64,000 nt of DNA from Fomes fomentarius. Taxonomy: Eukaryota > Basidiomycota > Agaricomycetes > Polyporales > Polyporaceae. Positions 11,493-22,090 of this stretch are shown here, piece after piece. The position numbers and the translations under genes were made by a program. Numbering within the stretch: the first letter of the stretch is position 1; every line of letters begins with the position of its first letter. Where the stretch lies: NCBI GenBank assembly GCA_022606135.1, contig JABYQN010000003.1, positions 1,364,001 through 1,428,000 on the forward strand. Reading direction: 5' to 3'. Under the pieces are notes generated by a model. That model worked only from the letters and a program-made list of their open reading frames with translations. It did not search any database and was not told the origin of the DNA.

Positions 11493-12145
11493 CAGTCGTA
11501 ACCGCACTGTTAAGCTTAGAGATCATCAACAGCACGTGCGAGAATTGACGGGGTTACATACACTTCAGGTTCCTCGAATTCAGTGACTTGTAGAGATTGA
11601 ACCGCACCGGTACCGTAACTTTACATGCCACGACGAGTCGCCGTCGAAGAGTCGGTCCTTCGAATTGCTAAGTCTGTCAGAGATGTGGCAGACTGTACAC
11701 GGGCTGGCAGACTGATACACTTACTCTCTGGGAGCCTCTCAACCGATTTTCGATTGACGTTCGGGATGGGCGGTGACTTGTATTAGTAGGAAAGCCAATT
11801 CGCACAGCCTCGTTCACCGTGAGGACGTTGTCGGAGTCGTTCGGCTCAAGATAGTCATATGCCGGCGCGCTCCTACACAGTCACATTGGTGCGATGGCAG
11901 ACAGCTACCATGGACACATGATAGACTCGATACAGTAGATCTGGACTCTGTAAATACGCCCTCTCGGCCACACGGTTGCGCCTTGAGTGCTCAAGTCTGT
12001 ATGTATGTGACTTCCCAAGTGCTCACACGAGTTGCAACATGTTGAGATATCATTCCGAGAATCACTGAACTGTGAACATGATGCATCCCAGGATTTGAAC
12101 AACAGTCCTATGGGTGGTTAAGCATAGCTCATCACATCCGTCATC
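11493..12145. other. Spacer between the two HET copies
   Basis: About 650 bases. No exon belonging to either HET copy and no other family could be recognised here. It contains the promoter of the intact HET gene. Confidence 0.5.
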
Positions 12146-13270
12146 TCAGTGAGAGCCTCCTGTAGTTCTCTCAGATAAGCAAAAGCGACGGAAGCATATA
12201 GGACATGTGCAACAGGGCAACATCCCAAGCGGATTATGGTATAATCGTCCTCGCGAAAGGATCATTGTATGATCTCTGCCGCTCTGTGGTTCGGCCCTGG
12301 CCGAGAACTCGCGCGCGTTGTGCTCGTGGATCTGAACAATGAAGCCGACAGCTTGGTCGCCGCCCCTGGCAGTTCGGCAGGATGACATCGCAAGGGCACG
12401 CGAGAGACGTGGGGAGGAGGCGTGTTTGAGGATCGCCTGGAAGAGTGCGGTATATCTCAGCCGTGCCACAAGCGGACAGAATAAAATATTGACTTGTGCC
12501 ATCTTCGGGGTGCCATGGCTCCATAGAGGACTCCATGCACGAAGTCCCCGATGCGCAACAAACACAGTGAGTCCGTCATCACGCGCCCCCTTGATCGTCA
12601 TAATAAACGAAGTACTGGTCTGCGGTTCCGCCCTCCCGTGACCGGAGAAGAAGAAAACAGACATTGTCTTTCTAATCCTGACACGCCAGCGCGGCCAGAT
12701 GGGTGATTCCCGAATAATGTGGGTCGAAATATCTTGCGCCACGACGAAGTCCTGTGAACACATGGCAAATCAACGTGCTTCGGGTCAAAGTCTGTGACCT
12801 TGCCTGGAGCTGCCCTTGGGAGTCCTGACAGGTCACCGAGCACGCTTTGGTCTGGGATATGCTTCAAGATCTCTTTCTGCAACCTGACAAACGCGCACGG
12901 GCACTCGCCATAAATCGTTGGCAAATCCACGTTGAATGTTGAATATGCCCATCAGGGAGTTCGCTCCATCCTCCACGCGCGTCCGCGTCGTGGCCCGATT
13001 GGCAGCCCGCGACATCCACCTTACGACGCTGACTTCGTGCAGCGGTTTATCATGCGTCAGCAGGGACCGGTCGACGCCCGTGATCTGTTCCAACTAGTCC
13101 GACAGGCCCTTCTGAGTCCTTGGTCCCACTCATGATGCGCCATTCTATGGATGAGTAGCCACAGGTAGATGACTGTAGGAACGGCGGCCCAGCAGCACCA
13201 GAGGCAATCAGTATGACAAGGCGATGAGAGTTGTCTATCACCGGTTCTGAGTTGAAGAGAACGAAATGCA
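12146..13270 (-). pseudogene. Decayed HET-domain paralogue
   Basis: Fragments in different frames match the neighbouring intact HET protein in the same order: LEQITGVDRSLLTHDKPLHE, then SLMGIFN, then VDLPTIYGECPCAFVRLQKE and ILKHIPDQSV, then a C-terminal CPCDVILPN (intact copy CPCDVVIPG). Lesions seen: an in-frame TAG at 13094-13096 just before LEQITG, a 7-bp tandem duplication at 12931-12944 that shifts the frame between SLMGIFN and VDLPTIY, and loss of homology after HIPDQSV. The N-terminal blocks are absent or unrecognisable. It is therefore a non-functional tandem copy, although transcription cannot be excluded. Confidence 0.8.
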
Positions 13271-13604
13271 TCGACTATAGTAGGGTGATTACGTCATCCA
13301 CAAGTGCGGACCCGGCTGGACCCGGTACTGACCTGCAAGTTGCGAGTCCGACTTGACGTGGTCCGCGTCTGACTCTCTGCCCATGGCCATGGGAGCCCGA
13401 TGGTGACTGCGCTGTCCAGTGCCGTGAGTACACATATATCCTCCCGAAAAACACAGCCCAGCTTCGAAGCGGTCTGTGCGTGGCCGTCCGCCGGAGCGTA
13501 TCACATACTATTAGCGCGGACGTCAAAGTACAAATCATGCTCGCCTCGCCCATCCTCGAGCATCCCAACTTGTTCATTCGGGTGGTACTCACCTGCCGTG
13601 CCCC

Positions 13605-15730
13605 ATGTCTGAGCACCCCAGGCCCGTTGACGCCCCGCCCCCAACACTTCCCGCACAGAACGGCTGGAGGTTCTGGCTAACTCTGTTCTCGGTAGCCCTC
13701 ACGTTCTTCATCTGTTCCTTCGATTTCACCGCGGTTGCAGTTGCACTACCGACACTGAGCGCAATCTTTTTCCCCATCTCCTATGCTTGGGTCGTATTGG
13801 GATATGTGCTCTCCGCCACTGCATTCATCCCCATCAGCGCTGGTCTTGCTCAAGCAATTGGCCGACGTTGGACCTTCTTCCTTTCTCTCTCTCTCTTCAT
13901 CCTTGGGAGCGGCATAGCCTCTGTATGGAATACCCTTGAAACCCTCGAAACCCTTGTCGCGGCCAGGGTCCCTCAGGGTCTGGGAGCCGGAGGAATGCAA
14001 ACGGTCGCAGCGATCATCCTCAATGATCACATCCCACTCCAGGACCGCAATCGCTGCTCTCCGTTCTTCGCCTTGTAAGTCAAAGTATGCAGCCAACATC
14101 GTGGCGTTCGCATGCTCACGTGCGCTCACGATGTCTTCAACAGGGTGTTGGTGATCCCTTATCTCGTTGGCCCCATTGTCGCGGCTGCGTTCCTCAACGG
14201 CTCGTCGTCAAACGGCTCTGCGATGGAGTGGATATTCCGTAAGACACTGTTGCTATGACGCGAGAGAACACAGGTCTAATACATCGTGCTGCAGTGGTCA
14301 ACGTCCCGGTCGCTGCTCTCTTGCTCTTGTTGCTGATTGGCTTCGACAAGACACCGATACCTCGACCATCCTCCAGAGTGAAGGTTTTCGCGCGGATCGA
14401 CTGGATGTGGGTCATCGCATTGCGTACGTCCGAGGAAGAACTGAGCTGACCATGACACCGGGGCCAGTGGTAATCTCCTCGCCATCGGAGGCACTGCGTC
14501 GTTCGTGACGGGGTTGGTATGCGGTGGTGCCTTTTTCCCTTGGTATTCCTACCAGGTCATCGTCCCACTTGTCATCGGAATACTTGGGTTGATTGCATTC
14601 GTGCCCTGGGAGATCTACGGCGCGGCTGAGCCTATCGTGAGTCGCTCGACGTGATCTAACATCGAGCTTTATTGACGGCTCCTCGATACAGCTCCCTGTC
14701 GCCGCCTTTACGAACCGCACCACCATCAGCGGGTGTGTAGTGTTCATATCTTATTCTGCATCGTGCATATCACCGACACCTCACTAGGTACTTCCAAACC
14801 TTCTGTGCCAGCCTCGTGACATATGCTGTCATATGTAACTATTCTCGTCAGGACTCACCGGACGGCAGAGCTGACAACGCCTGATAGACTTCGTCCCAGT
14901 CTATTACGGAGCGTGTATCGATGCGTCGTCTGATGAGATTGGCACATACATGCTCGGCTTTGGTGCCATCGTCCCCGCAACCGCCGCAGCATGGTGCTTC
15001 ATCTACCTCAAGCGTCTGTACCGTCCTGTAATCTGGTTCGGATGGAGCTTCGTCGTCGTAGGCGTGGCTCTTCTAGCAAAGGCAAAGACCGGAGAGTCTC
15101 CCGACCATGTCATCGGAGTGAGCGCGTTGATCGGCGTAGGCCTCGGGTGAGTTCAAAACGCCGTTTCGCTGTTTGAAAAAGTGCTGATCCCCATGCACAG
15201 TTTCCTCTTCGTGTCGACCGTTCACGCTGTCCAGGCCCCGGTAGCGGCCCACCAGCACGCGCAAGCACTCATATTCTACGTCTACCTCCGCACGCTCTCC
15301 GGGGTAAGCCTCCATATCTCTGTACCCGCGCATACAGCCTGTATCTGATGACGACTCGGGACCGGGCCAGGTCTGGGGTATCGCCATCGCCGCGGCCGTA
15401 CTGCAAAACGAGATCAAGCCCCGCATCCCGCGTGAGGTTTTCGATTTCTCGTGGCAACAGAACTCGGCCTGGGCGTATGGGTACTCCGCAACACCGCGTT
15501 GGATCCAGGACTGGGGGATGCATTCCCAAGTGCAGACGGCATATAAGGGAAGCCTGCAACTCGTATGGGCAGCCATCGGCGCGATCGCTGCGGTGGGACT
15601 TCTGTCCTCGTTCTCGATGAAGGCCGTACCGCTGCCGGAGCATACGCAGGGAGGGTGGATGATGATGCAGTGTCGGGACGAGAAGGGACCCATGTCTGAG
15701 AAAATTGAAGATCTTCGTCAGACGGTATAG
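13605..15730 (+). CDS. MFS transporter, DHA2 (14-helix drug:H+ antiporter) type
   Basis: Nine exons close in frame: 13605-14074, 14144-14238, 14295-14406, 14468-14636, 14692-14732, 14788-14834, 14888-15146, 15201-15303 and 15371-15730, giving 551 residues. Helix 1 is FWLTLFSVALTFFICSFDFT. The family signature follows in VVLGYVLSATAFIPISAGL, AIGRRWTFFLSLSLFILGSG and VPQGLGAGGMQTVAAIILND, then many hydrophobic helices including IDWIGNLLAIGGTASFVTGL. The donor of intron 3 was set at GTGGGT because only that restores RIDWIGN in frame. Members export drugs, toxins or amino acids; the substrate cannot be read from sequence. The hydrophilic C-terminus ends EDLRQTV. Confidence 0.92.
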
Positions 15731-16918
15731 AGGGAAACGCTGAGGTGACGGATACGGTATGTATGTCTACTTTGAGGGTTTCATTCGTTGGACATTGTTA
15801 CGAGGTTCACGATGGTCATGATATGGACTCCGACACGACTGTTTACATGTAGCATACTGGTACTTCTCAGCTCAGCCTCTCTCTTGTAGTGACGTTGAGC
15901 TCTAATACAATGTGATTCTGTCAAGGGGAATGGACGGTTGAGGCCAGCTGCTGGCACGGTTGAGACATGACTCTAGGTCGTTTGGCACCTCCACGCGTAT
16001 CAGCGCGGGTACATACGCCGTGTCGCCTTGTAGTAATTGCGTAAATACGTGACTCCAGTCCAACTCTTTCATCACACATTCTAACAGAAGTCATCCCACA
16101 CCTAGATTCTGATAAGCCCTGCCGGATGCTTACGTTCACCACCACGAAAAGCTCACGGACGTCCAACATCAATCATATGCATCACGTCTATCCAGGACGT
16201 CAGTAGGTCCGCCCCAATCGTCTACCTAGGGGAGACTAACGTCCGGCGAATGTCCGTTCGACGCAGATGCGCCAATTGTGCACGTGGGCGTCTAGACAAC
16301 GAGAAAAGGTGACTCCGACTCCGAGAAAACCACTCGCCGGACGAGTGGTTTTCCTACCGCGAGGAACATCTCTATGAGCTCCAAGCGCATCCCAGATTCA
16401 GATCACGATACTCGCTTTCTAGACGGTGGGGCCGGGATGGGGCAGACATGCGAAGATATGAAATGAGTGCCACGATGAAAGAGTTCACAGACCAGCATGA
16501 AAATGCTGCGATTTTGCAAGTACAGTACAAGAGCCATTACCGGCCGTCCTAATACTATAGACATGCGCCCGGCGGCCAAGGCGTCCATCCGTCTGCCCGT
16601 AAGTACGTACGGGGGAACATGTAGGAATGACATCCGACCAGATGCAACGTAGATGAAGATGAGGGGGGTAAGAGGAGCGGGAACGGGTGTTGAGTGGTGT
16701 ATCCACGCAAGTATGACTACTGCTATCGTTACACAATACCTCGATCAACAAATTCGCGGCCAAGGATCTTTCGTGGGGGAAGGGGTCATCAAGGTTCATA
16801 GGCCTATTAGCAAAGAAAAAGCCCCAAAGCCGAAGCGAGCATCGAATATTGAAGGCGATAAATAGCGTCGAAAATCACCGCCGACTACCAACATCGCTCG
16901 GAACCAGAACGAAAGCGA
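15731..16918. other. Convergent 3' intergenic region
   Basis: Both flanking genes end here (MFS on plus, sugar transporter on minus). No gene recognised. It contains the perfect hairpin at 16325-16353. Confidence 0.55.
16325..16353. repeat. Perfect 12-bp inverted repeat with 5-nt loop
   Basis: Arms GAAAACCACTCG (16325-16336) and CGAGTGGTTTTC (16342-16353) are exact reverse complements around CCGGA. It lies between convergent genes, about 0.6 kb from each 3' end. Confidence 0.95.
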
Positions 16919-18685
16919 CTAGACCTTCTCGGCGGAGTCGTGATCGTCGTGATGGGTCTCCTCCTTGGCGGGCGCAACGTGGGGAACCTGGGCGATGAGC
17001 TCGCGACGGTACTGGACGGACGAAATCGGAGTCGAGTTCTGGTACAGGAGGTCGATCTGCTCGAGCGACAGACCCTTGGTCTCGGGAATGAAGAAGTAGG
17101 TGAAGATGAAGCAGCCCGCACACGTGGAGCCCCAGATGAAAAACACCTTGACACCGAGGCCCGCGTCGCCGGGATCGTTGTTGACCAGGTAGGGCGTTGC
17201 GTAACCAATTGCCCAGTTCCACAACCTATGAGCAGGATATGTAAACCAAGCGTGCAAACAAGTGATGAATTTCGAAGCGACTCACCAGTTGGACGCGACG
17301 GAGAGCGACATGGCCTTAGCGCGGACGTTGAGGGGGAAGATTTCGCCAGTAATGACCCAAGCGATGGGACCCCAGGTGGATGCGAAACCGGCGATGTAGA
17401 TACACACGAGGGCGATAAGCGCCTTCTGGCCGGACTGGTTCTCGGTGGAGATGGTGACACCGATGATGGCCACGAGGAACTCGCAGACGCACATCAAGGC
17501 AGCACCCCAGAGAAGGAGCGAGCGACGCCCGAAGCGCTCGATACCCCACATGCCGGGGAGGGTCATGAACACGTTGACGATGTTGGTCGCGACAGTGATC
17601 AGGAAAGGGTCCTTGATACCAGAGCGCGTGAAGAACGTCGTGCCGTCTATTCCACGTCAGTCAGACCAACAACAATTGCGGAAACAGATAGAGATCACAC
17701 ACAGTAGAAGATGAAGTTGATGCCGGTGAGCTGCTGCCATGCCTGAATGAAGATACCAGAGAGGGTACGGAGGAGGATCTTGTTGTGACCGGGACGGAAA
17801 CAGTCGAGGTAGGAGCTCTCGCCGAGCTTCTGCTCCTCCTGAAGGGCAGTACGGATATCGTTCAACTCAGTCTCAACTTCGGGATCGTCCTTGGGAAGAG
17901 ACGTGAGGCGGGAGAGGGCGCGTGCAGCCTGCTCGTCCCTGCCCTTTTTAATGAGCCAACGAGGGGACTCAGGGAGGTAGAACATGCCGACGGAGAGAAT
18001 GAAAGCCCAGATGAATTGGATGGCAATGGGGATTCGCCAGGCAGTGTGGTTCTGGCGATCCTTGGTCGCGTTGTTGAGGACGGAGGCGAGGAGAAGACCG
18101 ATAGTGATGGCCCACTGGTAGCCAGCAACGACGGCACCACGGATCCACTTGGGTGAACACTCGGACTGGTACATGGGGACGAGGGTAGAGACGAGACCAA
18201 CACCAAGACCGGCGAAGACACGGCCAACAACGAAGGTGGCGAGGTTGGAGGCACCGGTCTGAAGGGCGATACCGACGGAAAAGACCAAGCATGAGATGAT
18301 GATACCGATACGTCGACCAAGGATATCGGCAGCGGGAGCGCCGAGAAGGGCACCTGGAGGAATGGAGATGAGTTGATGCACGTATATGGGCACACACAAA
18401 CAACGGCTAACCGAAGAAGGTACCGGCGGAGAGGATGGAGACGACGACGGACTCCCTGCTAGAGGGGAGGTGGAAACCGAGCGGTTGGTACTTGGCATCT
18501 GTGGTAGCTTCACCGAAAGTACGGAGCCAGTCGTCCATCTGAATGATACCAGAGATGGTACCGGTGTCATAACCGAAGAGGATACCACCGAAGGCGGCAA
18601 AGGCGGTCATGGCAATGCCAGCGAGCTTGTTCTTGGGGGCGGAGGCACCGACGCCGCCGCTTGTAGCAACTGGGCCACCAGCCAT
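16919..18685 (-). CDS. MFS hexose/sugar transporter
   Basis: Plasma-membrane sugar porter of the HXT/monosaccharide type. Four exons (18412-18685, 17703-18353, 17286-17646, 16919-17225) close in frame to 530 residues. Signatures: FAAFGGILFGYDTGTISGII in helix 1, the DILGRRIGI motif after helix 2, VGRVFAGLGVGLVSTLVPMY, YLPESPRWLIKKGRDEQAAR, the helix-7 QQLTGINFIFYYGTTFF, and the C-terminal FIPETKGLSLEQIDLLYQN. A hydrophilic tail ends EETHHDDHDSAEKV. The length and all twelve helices are complete. Sugar specificity is not decided by these motifs. Confidence 0.96.
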
Positions 18686-18784
18686 GATGAGAGGTGGGCG
18701 TTAGAGTGAGGAAGGCCAAACGCGTGAGGGTCGTGGGGAGTGGGACGAACAAACCACGGGGGAGGAGAGGCTGACGACGAGGAC

Positions 18785-18794
18785 ATTATATATA
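18785..18794 (-). promoter_or_regulatory. TATA box of the sugar transporter
   Basis: On the minus strand TATATATAAT lies about 100 bases upstream of the ATG at 18685, a usual distance for a strongly expressed fungal gene. Confidence 0.6.
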
Positions 18795-18799
18795 CCGTC

Positions 18800-21700
18800 T
18801 GGGGCAGGGGAGACTGGAGGTATGGAGGACGTTCTCGCCAAACAGGGAAGGCCATCCATGTGGGTGCACATCAGCGAGATCTGATTTTGCGGGTCACACT
18901 CGCAGCCGCCCCCGCCCCCACCTCCACTTCTTCCCCACATGTACAGCGGTTGCGCACCCTCCTGCTCCCGCTCTGCCTGGCTGGGATCGTGCGTGCAACG
19001 GTGGCATGGTTGGCAGCAGCCCTTGTTGTTCTTCTACATACTTTGTGAAGCGGTGATTGGCAGGCCTCGTCCCGCGTCGGAACTCTGGACCAGAGGCCTC
19101 AGGGGCCCTCGGCAGTCCTCGTCACGGTCCTTGACATACTTACAGAACCTTGTGCTCCCGTCGTTCGACGTTATGTGCCGACAGATGGGATTTGATGCGA
19201 CACGCTACCGCACAGCATGAACTGCCAGGAATGCAGCAGGACACGAGTCGGCAGTCGGGAGCGACCACCGAAGTTTGCGAGCACCGGCTGCGGCGAGACG
19301 TAGAGCCTACAAGTTCTTTCACCGCCTCCATACCGGAGTGGCTAGGGCCGGATGGGGTGGACGGCCGAGGCTCTGAATCTCGTCATACTCAAGGCCGAAT
19401 GGCATGGCGTGGGGAGAGCCAGTCCTCGTCCTGCTATAGCCCTCAGGCTCGTACAACGGCCCAGGGGATACATGACCTTCAGTCCGCCCTCTCACTGTTA
19501 CTTAAGCTTAGGGTTACTTACCGACGTTCCGCGCCTTTCGGCGGATATTGTGGCGGCCCTGTTGATTGTTTAGCATCACCAAGCTCCGCACCGAGGGTAA
19601 GTCCATATCCACCGGACCTCGACGAGTCGACTTGACATATGATTGCGACCTGCGTGAACTCAAGAGCGCATCGGAGGAAGTCCGGATCTAGTCCCAAACA
19701 GTCTTCCAGTCTTGCACTGGGCGTCTACCGAGTGTGCTCAGCCAACAACATACATATTGCTCGTCGCCCATTCCAACACTCCAAATGCGAGAATCACCCA
19801 GTTCCTGGCAAGCCTGCTGCGTCCACTGCTCCATCACACGTGTTGCAAATTCTACTCGCACTAAGCCTCACCCATCACCACTCCCTGGCGTCGCTTCGTC
19901 GGCTCACCTGTACCCTGTCCATCTCGCCCGCTTTAAGTTCCCGCTGCAGTTCTCAAAATACGAATTAGACCCGTTTCTACCTCATCCCACCATTCCCATG
20001 CACGACGAGTACCATACAAGCCCGAATCCCGGCCATCTCCGCACAGTCCGCAGTCCTGATACATACATACGTCTTCCGTGGCTCTCCAGGTGAGCTCGGG
20101 GCAGGCACTCTCCTATTCTCTGGGACCAAGTTTCCTGAACCCTCGTGCCTGATCCTCTCGCAATCCAACGTCTCGCGAGTGTTTCACTTCTGTTTACGAC
20201 TGACCATGCGCTTGCCGAATTCGTCCATCCGCATCACAATATTCAATGCCTTCCCCATAGGTACGGCCGCGTGCGTACAGCCGATCATATGTACCACAGG
20301 CCTAGGCACCCCGCTTCGCACTGTCAACAAATCCCCATGGGGCGCGTGCGTCGTTTTGATGATATATGGCGGTGCGATCTGCACCATCGTGACCGCGTCG
20401 CACATCAAGTCCAGGTGTTTGAATGACAGTTGTATGATTTGCAGATCTATGGCTGACCATAGGACAGATGGCACGCGACTCGCAAAAGGCGTCCAGACTC
20501 CACACGACCCTCGAAATCGAAAACTTCATCGGTGTCGCCCCCAGCTTATATGTTATTCAAGGGCCAAAGCAGTTGCGTGTTACGTTCCTTTGACTCTGGC
20601 TTAGGCTCAAGCTCCAGCCTACAAACACACTAATGAGAAACTCTGACGCATTGGCTGATACATGAATGCTGAATGAATAAACCACTCACGCAGACATCGA
20701 CACCTCCAGAACACTCTACTCTTTGCATAGCGCACGCGTATTATTGGCAGAAAGCGTGCCTCTCTGTATTCACTCCTCTTGACGCTGCGACACCCCACGA
20801 GCTTCTTAGCCCATTGATCATCAAGTATGTACCTCTCAACGGGCCTGATCCGCACTTCGCCCGTCCCTGCAAGGACCAAGTAATATGTGGGTAAGTAAAT
20901 GCTGACACCCGACAGCAGATCAATCGACCACCATCTTTCAGGCGCACAGTCTCCGCCTTCTCAGGAAGCATCAGTCAGGCATCAGTGCAAGTTAGTGACC
21001 ACCTCCACAAAAGTAGAGCACAACCGCCGAATAAGGAAGCACAAATTTTGCTTCGCGTCCCACACTCATCATCATCCGCTAAGTATGATGCTTCGGAGGT
21101 ACTCACAGACAGGTACGCGTCCGTTCGCAATACGTAACAACAATCAATCCCACATCGAACAGGTCCAGGATGAGTCGTCGATGACGAGCAAATATTCGCA
21201 TCGGGAGCCAGGAAGGGTGTTCTTACATACAGTTCGCACACCCAACGCTCAAGCAAACCTTCAATCTTCAATCTGCAATCTTGCCCGAGTCCACGTCTTC
21301 CCTGCACCCCATGCTCCGCGCACATACACTGTCATCATCACTGTTGATCTGCGGCGTCAGTAGACTGCCGCAGCACCTCCCTCCGATGTCTCCGAATCTG
21401 CTCCTTTTTTTTGTTGAAACAGACAGTACACCCCGCTCTCCACCACGAACCCGTCGATCTATGAGCCTGTGCTCCCGGCGTCCTACTATCCAAACCGCGG
21501 CGTAAATCATCCGAGTATTGCCTCTGCCATCCCGTCTGCGCTGACCCGAGATCGTCTTCCGTCATGTCCCATGGCCGACTCAGACTATACCTTCGTCGGT
21601 TGTCCACGAGATAGCCGGCCTCCAACGCACAAGGTATCGCGGCCCTACAGACTCCGTGGAGCTCTTGCTGCATCATCGGAAAGAACCCAAGGTCCGTCAA

Positions 21701-22090
21701 TCGTCTTGGCATATCGGTACCGGTCTCAACAACCCAGCACGCATGAGGGCTCCGCTCAATGTCTCGATCGAGCCATATTGTAAATGGCAATAGACAGACT
21801 AAAGTTTATTGCCGTTTGCAATCTGGCTTTTTCCAGGCAGAGCAGAGAGCTACTTCGAGAGTTGTACTCCAAACCCCCTAGTGCAATGCATCACTGGTTC
21901 AACACATCCGATTCAAAGCTCACGCATCAATATGCATGACGAGTACCAAGTCAAAGCTGCCCATTCCAAGGTGAACCGACATATCCATAGGATACAACAA
22001 TATAATTACATTCGTTTCTCATCCTGCTCGCACTGGACTCGGCCCCTTCCCCCATCATAATACTTTCCAACGTATTCCTCCTACCTCAGC
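18800..22090. other. Gene-poor stretch of about 3.3 kb
   Basis: Many short open frames on both strands, none with recognisable motifs, none spliceable into a convincing protein. A minus-strand frame of about 150 codons ending at 21338 is open but begins at a TTG rather than an ATG and matches no family I know. No reverse transcriptase, transposase, integrase or long terminal repeat is visible. It contains the upstream region of the sugar transporter and the 3' flank of the dihydroxyacetone kinase gene. Confidence 0.45.

Noticed and set aside
12060..12160. tRNA-like B box (GTTCAAATCC on the minus strand at 12091-12100)
   Set aside because: The T stem does not pair, and no matching acceptor stem or proper A box lies at the right distance.
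16940..17707. 255-codon plus-strand open frame
   Set aside because: Antisense to the sugar transporter exons; acidic composition mirrors the coding strand.
21338..21790. 150-codon minus-strand frame
   Set aside because: It begins at TTG, has no splice-linked ATG and no recognisable motif; kept only as part of the gene-poor block.
19998..21948. Repeated MHDEY start in two short frames (19998 and 21932)
   Set aside because: Similarity ends after about 17 bases, there is no CaaX end, and the frames do not look like pheromone precursors.
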